Of a stretch of DNA of 64,000 nt, positions 35,201 through 44,689 are shown piece by piece. Position numbers and translations under genes: made by a program. Below the pieces are notes generated by a model. It was not told the DNA's origin. It searched no databases and saw only the letters and a list, made by a program, of their open reading frames with translations. Source of the DNA: Hermatobates lingyangjiaoensis (lineage: Eukaryota > Arthropoda > Insecta > Hemiptera > Hermatobatidae). The stretch's first letter is position 1; each line of letters opens with the position of its first letter. The DNA lies in the NCBI GenBank assembly GCA_026182355.1, contig JAPFBL010000359.1:124001-188000 (forward strand), written 5' to 3'.

Positions 35201-38200
35201 ATATTAATTACAAGCACAACCAAGGTTAACGTAAATGTTTTTTATTCTATTAATTAAATAAAATAGAAGCAAATCAAATAAGATGTAATTCGAATTCAAA
35301 TAAAACTTTGCAACTGCTCTATTTAGTAATCAACAGCTGTTATAAATTTTGGACAATAATGATATCAAAACAATAATGAACTTTACTGTTGTTAAAGTTC
35401 TAAAATGAATAAAAAGTTCTAAAAGTGGTAAAAGTTAATGTGAAGTACCAGTTTTATGTAAAGTACTATAGAGTTCTTTATAAAAAATATAGATTTTTTT
35501 CGACAAAAGACTATATGTACCTGTCGAATTTTATTAAACATTTTCAATTAACGGTTCAGTATAATAAGTTTGGATACACAACCACCCATTCAAAACATCG
35601 AAATATCCTGAAATAAAAATTTCTAAAAACAGCTCTAGGATCAGAAATCACATTTCATAGAGTTTATAATGTAGAATACTAGATCAATCACTCTTCAAAA
35701 ACTAAATGTTTTAATTATGCTTTTTTCGTAGATTGCTTGGATGTTTCTGATTTCAACTTGTAACTAATACCTACTAGTTTATCATTTCCAGTTACTGACT
35801 TGCGGTCATTTAGCTCTACCTCAGAGAGTATTCAAACTATTATTTTAATTGATATTCTAAACCTATTAATTTCTATTCTCATTACTCTATTGTCAAACAG
35901 TTTCGTTTTCATATACACACACATAATATCTTTCCTGTATACAAAACTTAGACGACCTTTCCAATATCTTTCGTTTTACAATAGTGTAACTAAACATTTA
36001 TTGATACTAAACATAAAACAAAAGTGCTTCAGAGAGCTTCATAATTATTTTTGACAAATCCTATCATTAACAAAAAGTGAGTATTAAAACGCAAAAAAAC
36101 AGCTGACAGAGGCAAAAGAGTAATATGCCTTCACAATGACTTTTATCGTTTGACCTACTTCAGGATTTCCGAGAATAAACCTGAATTAACTAGTGCAATA
36201 TCATGAAGATTACAAAAGCATTCAAAAGTGTATAACAAATAAACAAACAAACATGTACTAATTATGAATATGTATATATATATAACTAATTAAATGAAAT
36301 AGCTCCACGAACTAATAAATAAACTATATTCACAAAAAGAGCACACAGAAATTAAACAGGAGCAAACTACTATATGTTGATAGACTCGTCATCAGGAAGA
36401 CAGATGTGAGTTTTTGTTTCATTTCTGTGTGTTATTTTCCTGAATATAGTTTATATACATATAACGTTTTATAGCAGTTGGGTTTTTGACTCTGACGAAG
36501 ACCGCTTGTTACGGTTGAAAGATCTTAGTCTTGCTTTCCCATTTTCTTATTGTGATTTGATCATTGATTGTTGTTTCACGTGTTTATGTGAAATCTTTTT
36601 ATTTATATATAACATTTTATACATATATAGGTTTATATACGTTTAATGAGTGTTTTAGGGTCCAGGTTCTGAGATAACTATCCAATGATGACACCCAGAC
36701 CACTTTACGGGCTTCTGAAGAAGCCTTCATTTGGTTATTGGGTGACTGAAGTTCCCCTGGTCTGAACTTAACTAGATGACCTCTTCTTTTTTTTAAATTA
36801 TTTTTTAATTGCTTTTTTTTAAACTTCAGCCTTATTTTACATTTTTAAATTCTTTATTCAGGATTCCATTTTTACCTTTTTTTTCTTCTTTCCTTTCTGC
36901 CCTTCTTTACTTTTATTAAATCTTCTTTAAATCTTTATACATTAGCTTAAACTAGTCCACGAAGGCAAGGTGGTTGCACTGCGTTTTACTTAGTATCGGT
37001 CGGTGGAACTATTCACGTCTCCGCTCCTGTGTTCCTTTTCCTTTTTCCCTTTGCATCTCTTGAAGACGGCAAGATAGCCGAAATTATCGAGAATCGTGAG
37101 TTTTAGTTCTTTCTTTTTTGTTCTCGTTTTATTGCTTTAATTATATATATATGAATAATAATCAAAATAACACTTGATGTAATAGATGGATTAATTAACA
37201 CAATGAAACTAATTTGGAAACAATGCTCTAAGGCTGTCCGTCAACATCGTCAGAAAGCAAGTGAACTAAAAAATAATAAATACCTGTTAATAAATAATGT
37301 TAACCTCGTTGATTGAAGTTTCTAGAATTGTTGGTAACCCTGAATGTGTTTAACGATGAAGAAGTCTTCATCTAATTAGCGGAATAATTAAACAGATGAA
37401 GACTTCTTCATCGTTAAACACATTCAGGGTTACCAACAATTCTAGTAACTTCAATCAATCAGGTTAACAAGATTTTATTATTTTTTAGTTCACTTGCTCT
37501 GACGATGTGTTTACGAAAGGCCTTAGAACATTGTTTCCAAATTAGTTTCATTGTGGTAAATTAATCCATATATATATATATATATATAAAAAGATTTCAC
37601 AAAAACACGTGAAACAACAATCAATGATCAAACCACAATCAGAAATGGGAAAACAAGACTAAGATCTTGCAACCGTAACAAGCGGTCTTTCTCAGAGTCA
37701 AAAACCCAACTCAGTTGGACAAACACAGTTACTGTCTCTAATTTTGGGTTGAACCGTCATCAGGAGAGTTGAGTTCCGAAGCAGGGACACCTGCTTCCAC
37801 GACTAAAGGACGGAGACTAACAGCCAATTAAAACATCTATCATACTAGTAGACAGAAAATCAAGACACACTAGCCCACAGACTGAAAAAGAAGCAATAGG
37901 ATAGATGATAGGACAAGTCTTATCTCTCTACCCGATGATGATGCGGTCAAAATATATAGAGTTTCTGTAATCTTTCTGTGCATCTATCTTATATATATAC
38001 GCAGAGAAATCATAATAAACACGTGATGCAATCAATGAAGAATGAAACAAAAAGAAAAGTAAGAGAAAAAAATTCTCTGATGACATAAAGTGAAAGGCCT
38101 CAGATCATTTATTTCTACTGTTTTCCTTTTTTCTACTGTTTGGCTGTCTGTTTTCAATGAATTTTTAAAAGACACACATATCTATAGAATTTTACACATT

Positions 38201-41200
38201 CAGTCAGATTGATGTAAATAATGTTTTATACTGTAAGGTAACAAATTGATTACAGGTTTGCATCACAATCAAGATTATATTACTTTTTGATGTAAATGTT
38301 TGTTTACATTTGGGCATTAACCTATCTGTCAATGAAAGTTTTCTAACAAAACTAATTATGAAGAAATTTCATTGAAATAAATTCTTTTCTTCTTAAATCC
38401 CTTGAAGTTTGTCATAAAGTTTAGATGATATTCTCCCAAAAAAAAAACAGAAATCTATTGGAAAACTGTCGTCTGACTTTATTAAGGAAAAAGTTATATT
38501 TCAAATAAAACTTCAAGATAAAGAAATGAGCCCACAAATTAATATTTATTTATTGATATTTCTGGACTTTAGTCATTTCACGCAGGCAACTTTTTATATA
38601 ATACAGTTATTAAATACAAAGAAAATTATGAAAGAACATATTATACATTTAATAGTGAAATGCTAAATAGTGATAACAGTACAAAATCATAAAAACGTAG
38701 AGCAGTTAATGATGCTATAGAAATAATAAATACAAAGTTAAAAGGATCTTGAATAACACATGAATTAGGTAAAACTAAAATAATATTTCAAAAGTCATGT
38801 TTCATTGACTGCATCACGTGTTTATTATGATTTCTCTGCGTATGTATAACACAGATTCACAGAAATATTACAGAAACTTACTATTATATTTTGACTGCAT
38901 CATTATCAGGTAGAGAGATAAGGCTTGTCCTATCATTAATCCTATTGCTTCTTTTGCAGTATGTGGATTAGCGTGTCTTGATTTCTGTGTAATAGTGTGA
39001 TCAATGTTTTTATTGACCGTTAGTGTCCGTTCTTTCAGTCCGACTTTTTCTTACTTTATTGCTCTTTGGTGACATAGATTGAAAGTCTTCAGAGCATTTA
39101 TTTCTTTTGTTTTTCTTTTCCTTGTCTTCTTTTTTTGCTCGTGTTTTCTAGTTTTTTCTGGTAGGGAGTGATTTCGTGGAGGAGTTGTCCCAGAGACATC
39201 AAAGAAATAATTTTGTAGCTTAATCAATAATATTATATTTTTATACTTACAAGCTTTCGATTTTCCCGGAAATCATCATCAGTCGTAAATGGGGAAGCTG
39301 CCGTCTACTTTAATAAAATATGTTTACAAGAGAATCTGCTGCCAATATACACTAATATATATATATATATACATATCAATGATCAAACCACAATAAGAAA
39401 TGGGAAAACAAGACTAAGATCTTTCAAACGTAACAAGCGGTCTTCGTCAGAGACAAAGTTCAGTGACGAAGACCGCTTGTTACGGTTGAAAGATCTTAGT
39501 CTTGTTTTCCCATTTCTTATTGTGGTTTGATCATTGATTGTTATTTCACGTGTTTATGTGAAAGCTTTTTATATATACATATATATACGAGTATAAAAGA
39601 GATTTACATATCTCTTCTTTATTGTTATTTTATTCATATTTCAATTTTTTATGCAGTTATTATATTGGAGTAATAGTGATTTTTTATTCACTTGTTACTT
39701 CTTAATTTGGCTGCTTATTTCCTTCCCCTCTCTTTTCACTGGGAGGTTGTAGTGGGGATATTGAATAACGGTTGTGCTGTTGCTGATCGTGTTCAGTCTC
39801 CCCTCTACCCTCCTGCGGGACTCTTCACCTCTTAATGACGACGATGGTCAAAATATAGAAGTGAGTTATTGTTCGTCCATCAGTGCGCTACATTTTTAAT
39901 TGATCTTTATATATATATTGATAAAAGTATGGACTGTGGAATAGAAACAAAACTAAAGTTCATCGGGACTAGGTCAGTTCTTCAGGTTCAAATTAAACTC
40001 TCATTGCCAACGTTTCAAATAAAAATAAAGACCGAAACGTTGGCAATGAGAGTTTAATTTGAACCTGAAGAACTGACCTAGTCCCGATAAACTTTAGTTT
40101 TGTATATATATATATATATATGATGTAATTTTTTTGAGGGTTGAGGTCCAATGATTTTAAACTAGTCCTTTTGCCGACGTTTCGACATATATTCGGCAAA
40201 AGGACTAGTTTAAAATCATTGGACCTCAACCCTCAAAAAAATGACATCATATAAATATTGGGTCAAGAAAACAAATATGATATATTTGCATGATATATTA
40301 GTTAAGGTTGGTAGCAATCCTTCTTGCAAACATGTTTCTAAAAATTTTATGCCAATTTCATGCTTGGTTACCTTTTTAGAGAGTTTCTGTAATGTCCTAC
40401 AGGCTCTTCTCAGTTGCTCGGGGAACAAGAAAAAAATGCCTTAGTTAGTGCGCCAATACTTAGTGCTTAGTACTTACTCAACGTCAATACTTACTGCGAG
40501 GCACTCCAGGGCATGACCCACTACATACCTAAAACCACCCCACCCCCTCTCATCAACCACCCAACAGATGTCTCAACCCCAACTAGAAATAGTTCAGTTT
40601 TGTGTATTGACTCTCACACGATGTGACATTACATTGTAATATACTCTATAATTTAGTCGTAAGCTTAGCCTGATGATGGTCTACGAGATCGAAACATGTC
40701 GTTGTTTTATTGAAAATAATATTTAGTTGGTTATTAAATAGTGTTAGATATAAATAGTGTCAGAATGTGTATTTATGAAGGGAAAAGTTTGGACCAGTTG
40801 ATGAGCTACTGAGAAGAGCGTGTAGGACATTAGAGAAACTCTCTAAAAAGATAACCAAGCATGAAATTGGGTACAATTTTTAGAAATATAAATATATTAT
40901 TTTTAAAACAATAAATTTAAGGGGAAATCAAACTGATATTTTTTTAAAATTATCATATATCTTCATTTTAATCCTTTATATTATTTAATCCTTTGGCTCC
41001 TTACTCTTATATTCTAGCAATTATGAAATAATAATACTATCATCGTTTTGTTTATCTAAATAGGTGCTGAATAAGTACTGGTTGAAATTAAGATGCTCCA
41101 AGAATAAATTTCAAAAAGAATGAATTGCAATCTATTCAAATGATACCGAATCTATAAAAGCCTAAATAGCTCTCAGTATAAAATGAAATTAGGTTGAATT

Positions 41201-41978
41201 AACCCAGTGCCGATTATCATTATTTGAATCAAAAACCAAAACTCGAAATGAATTTTTCAATAACTATAAAATAAAATTGCATAATATTTATCAAAATAAA
41301 AATAACTAAATGAATTTTCTTTTTGTAATCGAGTTAATAAAAGGCATAACACTGACTGCTATCAATTGGATGGTTAGAGAAAACGATCCTTGCCAATGAG
41401 ACTAGGGGAAAAGCCTTGAAAGTAGTATTCTAATGAAAGAGTCTTATCAGAGAGAGAATTACCTCAGTCAGCTGTTAACTCATTAACAGTAATTGACATT
41501 TCCTCTAAAAGTTTCACTGGATAGTCTTGCAAATAAACCGATCACCCATTATTTCAAGAGCCACTTAACCATTAATAAAATAACTTTCCACTTCATTCTT
41601 TCTTCGTATCTAAATTAGCAATTAATTAAAAACTGAAATAACCGCCTGTTTTTTTTAAACTAACTTAATACAGTTTGGAAGTAAATTTAGTGGAATAATT
41701 AAGAAAGAAGAATAAAAACGACTGTTACAGTTAAGTTGGTATTACTGAATTGAACGGATTCTGGGCATCTATAGGCAAAGTGAAGAAATTATTTCATGTA
41801 AAGGTAAATTATACATAATAGCAAGGAGGATTATTAGACACTACATAAATTATATATATATGACTGAAAAAAACAACACATAAAGAGCGAGAGCACTTAC
41901 TGGATCAATATTTCGAACCGAAGTTTGGCATCAGAGTAGAAGGGAAGAAGAACAGGTACGTGCGTTCAGCATTGTTAA

Positions 41979-42012
<34 letters not shown>

Positions 42013-42128
42013 GAGAGAGAGAGAGAGAGAGAGAGAATTTACATTCTCGAGGTTTTATATATTAAGTAGAAGTTTGACCAAAAAAATGAAGTATCGCAAA
42101 ATATATGTGGTCCAGATAATATCCACAT

Positions 42129-42172
<44 letters not shown>

Positions 42173-42828
42173 TAGTATTTAGTAGATTCTTTTTGGGGTT
42201 AAATGGAATACTCCTTTTTACATCGAATATAATATTTTCATACAAAAATATATCAACACGTTGGTAAAAAAAGTATTCAATTTATTGACCCAGTCCTCAT
42301 AAAAATCTACTAAATACTCTCATCTACTAAATGAACAGATCAAGAACATATCAATAGTATATAAATATATATATATATATCGACTGTTTGATAGAATAGG
42401 TGTGTTCTCTAATCGGGGTTCGGTCAATTTTCCAGGATAAAAAATCAAACTCTCATTGCCAACGTTTCGGTTTTATTTAAAACCTTTTTCATAGGCAGAA
42501 GTAAGAATTTTTTAACTAAGAAAATGAAATTTACATTATTTAAAGGAACAACAATGTTAACCGGACAAAACCTTCGACTAGACTGGTTTCTAGTCGACAT
42601 CGACAGTCTAGTCGAAGGTTTTGTCCGGTTAACATTGTTGTTCCTTTAAATAATGTAAATTTCATTTTCTTAGTTAAAAATTCTTACTTCTGCCTATGAA
42701 AAAGGTTTTAAATAAAACCGAAACGTTGGCAATGAGAGTTTGATTTTTTATCCTGGAAAATTGACCGAACCCCGATTAGAGAACACACCTATTCTATCAA
42801 ACGGTCAATATATTATTGAATCTGTTAT

Positions 42829-42865
<37 letters not shown>

Positions 42866-44055
42866 GTATAATTATGTATAATAGTATATATTATACATAA
42901 TTTCTCCAGTTTCCGGAATTCCTTCCTCGTCTCTTCATTAAAAATATAAAACTTATCACCAATATTCCTAGTCGACATGTCTCGAATGTACCACATTCAT
43001 CATCAGGACAATAATGAGAATAACAGCAGGATTGTCAGTTTATATATAGAAGTGGATTACTATTGGACGTTCACAGGACATCGCCATGGATCACAGGGCA
43101 TTATAGGGGATTAAGGTAGGGAGGTTGGACATATATATAAATATATATATTATAATTTAATAATCAACAATAACTCTTGATATAATATATGAATTAAACA
43201 CCACAATAAACAATAATTTATTGTGGTGTTTAATTTATATATATATAATTTCAGCACAAAAACGAAGAAAAGCAACACACAGAGAAAGAGACGCACTTAC
43301 AAACTCAAATTTTCGGATAATCCGTCTTCAGGAGAAAAGAGAATGGACGACCAAGCACGCCGGAAACACAACGGCAGGAAAAATATAAACTTTAATACAT
43401 AGGAAAGAACACAGAAAGTCACTACAGAACTTATTTCGATATTTCAACATCCGTCGTCATCAGGATGAAGTGAAAAGTACTCGCGTTGAGAAATATATAT
43501 ACATATAAATGAAAAAGACGACACATAAAAGAAAAAAGAAATAAAAAATCATTTATTTTATAAATCTCTAAACCCATAAAATAATAACTGTTATTCGTTA
43601 ATGATTTTACTGCCTTTACAATTTTTGCCTATGTTAAAGAAAAAAAAAATTCAAATTAGACAAAATATTTACTGATTATATACTAATTACTAATAATGTT
43701 GTTACTCTATTTGCAACATTGTATTAAACAAACTGTTGTAATACCCTTGGTTCTAAATGTAAATTGCTTGGTAAGTTGCTTACGAAGTAAAAATATTTGC
43801 CCAAGAGCAAACAAAAAACCCAATACAACACTCTTGACTTTGTTAGTAAACATTTATTTGTTTATTTGTCATTCAAACAAATCTTCTGCCATGAGCATGT
43901 AAACAGTTTATCCAAGTATGGTTTGCTGTGTACGTAAACAAATTACTCATTTATTTATTTGATAAAGAATAATTAATTAAATATGAATAATAAATTAAAA
44001 ACTCACCCACAAGGGAGCTGCACAAAAAGGCTAAAAACAGTAAAACTTTGATCAT
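23059..44055 (-). CDS. Small secreted single-VWC-domain protein (118 aa)
   Basis: Exons 44055-44007, 33245-33088 and 23208-23059 join in phases 1 and 0 with GTGAGT and GTCAGT donors and TTTCCAG and TTGCAG acceptors. Exon 1 encodes a signal peptide, [16 protein letters not shown]. Exons 2 and 3 give one VWC domain with ten cysteines (residues 23, 46, 49, 51, 59, 64, 72, 81, 82, 86), including CSNCVC and CCDYVC. VWC modules usually bind extracellular ligands such as BMPs or matrix. The C-terminus ends in a hydrophobic segment ([11 protein letters not shown]), perhaps a short GPI-type signal. Introns are 10.8 and 9.9 kb. No named orthologue is claimed. A GTATAAGC donor inside exon 3 leaves a longer isoform possible. 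Confidence 0.72.
23285..23535. repeat. Foldback element F1, copy 4
   Basis: Inverted F1 arms in (TA)n. The left arm lacks a piece next to the core, the right arm lacks the CTGACGA. The flanking ATTTCACRTGTTTNTGTGAAATC ends are complete on both sides. Confidence 0.75.
23560..24740. other. Intron, no gene recognised
   Basis: Intron 2 of the VWC gene. Poly-C run at 23790-23804. A moderately complex patch at 24040-24420 has no recognisable translation on either strand. Confidence 0.4.
24740..24935 (+). repeat. Penelope-type terminus with GAAACGCGTT core
   Basis: CTGAAGA at 24842-24848, extra A, hairpin GAAC/GTTC (24850-24853 with 24861-24864), GAAA at 24865 and the self-complementary ACGCGT. 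A decayed relative is at 28010-28100. Confidence 0.6.
25121..25402 (-). mobile_element. tRNA-derived SINE, copy 2
   Basis: Same family as 13482-13153. The A-box region reads GGCCAGATTAGCACAGTGG, the B box is mutated (GGAGTTCAATACC), and the body and the TAACC end are shared. It is more diverged than copy 1. Confidence 0.7.
25410..26450. other. Intron, no gene recognised
   Basis: AT-rich with a less AT-rich patch at 25940-26240. No open exon found on either strand. Confidence 0.4.
26454..26615. repeat. Foldback related to 4619-4771
   Basis: Arms 26454-26515 and 26558-26615. The minus-strand core reads CTGATGC, extra base, short hairpin, GAAACCGGTT, sharing the ACC/GGT third helix with the 4.7-kb element. 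Confidence 0.65.
26620..27990. other. Intron, no gene recognised
   Basis: AT-rich. Two near-identical 50-bp segments ending CATCATTTATTATTTAAAATAA lie at about 27690 and 27755 as a short direct duplication. Confidence 0.4.
28010..28105 (+). repeat. Decayed Penelope-type terminus
   Basis: TGTTCAAAACGCGTTGTT at 28042 and the following TTTGGAGAAATTATTTGGC match the 24.84-kb unit. The CTGAAGA half is lost. Confidence 0.4.
28110..29270. other. Intron, no gene recognised
   Basis: Very AT-rich, with many TAATTA/ATTA stretches and no feature I can support. Confidence 0.4.
29270..29500 (+). repeat. Penelope-type terminus
   Basis: A pyrimidine-rich lead, CTGACGA at 29406-29412 and GAAAG at 29431, then ACATTTCTGA. 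The hairpin is weak. Isolated copy. Confidence 0.4.
29880..30290. other. Complex, less AT-rich island; possible regulatory element
   Basis: After a poly-G run (29886-29902), 29950-30260 is compositionally unlike the surrounding intron and looks constrained. A plus-strand frame of 87 codons (29980-30243, [20 protein letters not shown]...) is open, but no splice sites or family were recognised, and the minus strand is broken. It could be an unrecognised exon, an intronic enhancer or an ncRNA. Confidence 0.3.
30510..30735. repeat. Foldback with two hammerhead-like cores
   Basis: Arms 30515-30590 and 30655-30730. Plus-strand core: CTGATGA 30671-30677, extra T, hairpin 30679-30693, GAAACGCAT from 30694. 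The minus-strand core has CTGATGA at 30554-30548. Both arms end in a TTTAAACTATGCG/CGCATAGTTTAAA segment. Confidence 0.65.
30740..31560. other. Intron, no gene recognised
   Basis: A less AT-rich patch at 31270-31530 has open frames on both strands (31153-31416 plus, 31522-31226 minus) but no recognisable product and no splice context. Confidence 0.35.
31725..32680 (+). pseudogene. LINE remnant: RT C-terminal region and RNase H
   Basis: Broken frames read [18 protein letters not shown] (RT thumb motif, near 31750), and then a [13 protein letters not shown] block. Near 32430-32620 come [14 protein letters not shown] and [18 protein letters not shown], the RNase H domain (TDS motif) found in I/R1-type LINEs. 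Many stops and frameshifts; clearly dead. It sits in VWC intron 2, opposite in strand to the host gene. Confidence 0.6.
33088..33245 (-). CDS. VWC gene exon 2
   Basis: 158 nt, opening [20 protein letters not shown] and containing CSNCVC, MWC and IYC, the first six cysteines of the VWC module. Acceptor TTGTTTCCAG at 33246; donor GTCAGT at 33087. Exon 1's trailing G plus CG makes the Ala codon at the signal-peptide junction. Confidence 0.72.
33310..36280. other. Intron 1 of VWC gene, no further feature recognised
   Basis: AT-rich over about 3 kb. Scattered short frames (for example 33627-33409 minus, 35800-36054 plus) show no domain and no splice context. Confidence 0.4.
36285..36460. repeat. 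Foldback, F8-type Penelope termini
   Basis: Arms carry AAACTATATTCA...AGCACACAGAAAT and its complement. The minus-strand core has CTGATGA at 36395-36389 followed by a short hairpin; GAAA is mutated. Same family as 56300-56470. Confidence 0.6.
36475..36605 (+). repeat. F1 unit, single copy
   Basis: Complete unit with CTGACGA 36492-36498, GACCG/CGGTT hairpin and GAAA, ending ATTTCACGTGTTTATGTGAAATC. No inverted partner nearby. Confidence 0.75.
36650..37135 (+). mobile_element. Penelope-like element 3' end
   Basis: The frame near 36710-36770 reads [14 protein letters not shown] and then a stop, the C-terminus of the GIY-YIG ORF seen at 16.5 kb. Downstream is a T-rich stretch and a terminus with TTGAAGA 37060-37066, extra C, GGC/GCC hairpin (37068-37079) and GAAA. 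Order and spacing match the 15.8-16.9 kb element. Confidence 0.65.
37190..37566. repeat. Large near-perfect foldback (arms about 180 bp)
   Basis: The arms meet near 37378. The right arm contains CTGACGA 37499-37505, extra T and GAAAGGCC; the left arm is its complement. A (TA)n tract follows at 37568-37588. Another Penelope-type terminus duplicated head to head. Confidence 0.75.
37583..37718 (-). repeat. F1 unit, single copy
   Basis: Minus-oriented F1 unit. The core is slightly mutated (CTGAGAA in place of CTGACGA). Confidence 0.7.
37740..37810 (-). repeat. Penelope-type core
   Basis: CTGATGA on the minus strand within 37775-37755, extra C, then a GGTT/AACC hairpin and CAAAATT in place of GAAAT. 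Confidence 0.35.
37855..39000. repeat. Long inverted repeat, arms about 190 bp, loop about 750 bp
   Basis: The left arm (37855-38045) and right arm (38805-39000) are diverged complements, sharing ATTTCTCTGCGT and TCACGTGTTTATTATG. Each contains a decayed core (CCGATGA at 37932; CTGATAA on the minus strand near 38920). The loop is AT-rich with no coding content. Confidence 0.6.
39290..39360 (+). mobile_element. Penelope ORF-start fragment
   Basis: The frame reads [18 protein letters not shown] and ends IYTN at a (TA)n tract. It resembles the N-terminal fragments at 8.4, 17.2 and 40.3 kb. Confidence 0.5.
39375..39575. repeat. Foldback element F1, copy 7
   Basis: Near-perfect arms meeting at about 39450. 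The right arm holds GACGAAGACCGC and the GAAA block. Confidence 0.8.
39715..39870 (+). repeat. Penelope-type terminus
   Basis: TTAATGA at about 39833, extra C, a perfect GAC/GTC hairpin and AAAAT. A pyrimidine-rich, GC-richer lead precedes it as in the 16.8-kb terminus. Confidence 0.45.
39940..40102. repeat. F2 foldback
   Basis: Arms 39945-40018 and 40030-40102 with CTCTCATTGCCAACGTTTC and complement, ending in (TA)n at 40103. Confidence 0.75.
40118..40253. repeat. Foldback with GAAACGTC core
   Basis: Arms of about 60 bp meet near 40188. The centre reads GTCGAAACGTCGGC on the minus strand, like the 3' half of the hammerhead-type core. Confidence 0.65.
40255..40895 (+). mobile_element. Penelope-like 5' structure with inverted ORF start
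   Basis: The minus-strand frame 40428-40290 reads [20 protein letters not shown] and ends LLPTLTN. At 40790-40880 the plus strand carries the same peptide start ([15 protein letters not shown]). Between them lies a terminal repeat-like region with CTGATGA 40670-40676, extra T, hairpin GGTCT/AGATC (40678-40690), GAAAC and ATGTC. Architecture identical to 8.07-8.43 kb. Confidence 0.65.
40900..41845. other. Intron, no gene recognised
   Basis: AT-rich; 41340-41600 is more complex than its flanks. No exon could be read. A regulatory element is possible but unsupported. Confidence 0.35.
41850..41975 (-). repeat. Penelope-type terminus
   Basis: On the minus strand: CTGATGC at 41934-41928, extra C, AAAC/GTTC hairpin with one mismatch, GAAA at 41914-41911. 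Related to 14893-15060. Confidence 0.55.
41979..42037. repeat. (TA)n then (GA)n microsatellites
   Basis: TA run 41979-42009 followed by GA run 42011-42037. A further long (TA)n lies at 42130-42170. Confidence 0.95.
42380..42812. repeat. F2 foldback with about 205-bp near-perfect arms
   Basis: Arms 42385-42590 and 42605-42808 are almost exact complements. Each holds the F2 signature: TTCTGCCTATGAAAAAGG, CGAAACGTTGGCAATGAGA. The near-identity of the arms means a recent inverted duplication or ongoing gene conversion. Confidence 0.85.
42825..43010 (-). mobile_element. Penelope-like 5' fragment, ORF start overlapping the core
   Basis: On the minus strand, CTGATGA at 43006-43000, extra T, a GAATGT/ACATTC hairpin and GAGACATGTC are followed at once by an open frame. 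That frame starts at the ATG inside the last motif ([13 protein letters not shown]) and continues [15 protein letters not shown] before running into (TA)n. Confidence 0.6.
43240..43500 (-). repeat. Two tandem Penelope-type termini
   Basis: First core: CTGATGA 43463-43457, extra C, GAC/GTT hairpin, GAAA 43445-43442. Second: CTGAAGA 43331-43325, extra C, GGAT/ATCC hairpin, GAAA 43314-43311. Both are followed by a TTTCTGTGT/TCTCTGTGTG tail. Confidence 0.6.
43505..43980. other. Intron 1 of VWC gene, 5' part
   Basis: AT-rich, nothing recognised. Confidence 0.4.
44007..44055 (-). CDS. VWC gene exon 1 (signal peptide)
   Basis: ATG at 44055 opens a 16-codon hydrophobic leader, [16 protein letters not shown], plus one base, ending at a consensus GTGAGT donor (44006-44001). 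The phase matches exon 2 exactly. Confidence 0.68.
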
Positions 44056-44238
44056 ATGGAACTGAGTGAGATATCTTAAGTGTTTGATGTAGGGACCTAC
44101 TGACGTCCCACAAGAGACGAAAATAACTCTCAGACTTCAAACAACTATCGAATCACATATCGATCTGTTCTATCACATTGTGCCAAACTCGAAATGGCTT
44201 CATTTCTTATTTGTGTTGCATAATTATTGGATATGGTA

Positions 44239-44249
44239 CTTTATAAATA
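44239..44249 (-). promoter_or_regulatory. Possible TATA box of the VWC gene
   Basis: TATTTATAAAG on the minus strand, about 185 nt upstream of the ATG. In AT-rich DNA this may be chance. Confidence 0.2.
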
Positions 44250-44490
44250 TAATAAAACGATTACAAGAATAGAACACGTAGAAGCAACACAAAATTCACT
44301 TCGAATTTCGACCTCGTCGTTATCAAGAGAAGGAGAAGAGGGTGAGTTCTGTTTGGCTGGTAAACAGCAACACATTTTCTGCAATTGAGGTTGTTATTTG
44401 CACTTCTTCTTCTCCTGATGACAACAAGGTTGAAATATTCAAGGGAGTTGTGAATTGTCTCTACGTGTTATTTTTTTATAATCGTTTGAT
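44250..44490. repeat. Foldback with paired hammerhead-like cores
   Basis: Arms about 44255-44335 and 44400-44485. Plus core: CTGATGA 44415-44421, extra C, AAC/GTT hairpin 44423-44431, GAAA 44432-44435. The minus core (TTGATAA at 44326-44320) has a perfect GAC/GTC hairpin, so the two hairpins differ in sequence but both pair. Confidence 0.65.
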
Positions 44491-44689
44491 ATGTTGTCCT
44501 AATGAACCGTTTCATATTTTGAATCTACAAAAATAATGTTATATTTCAACCAAAACCAACTTAAATACATTATGAAACTTTATAAGTGCTGTGAAGAACT
44601 TGAGGAATTCGTAATGACTTTAGGCATGTTTCTTTTAAAAGCATATTAGGATTCATAAGTACTATTATTACTTTTAGTTTATTTCTCAT

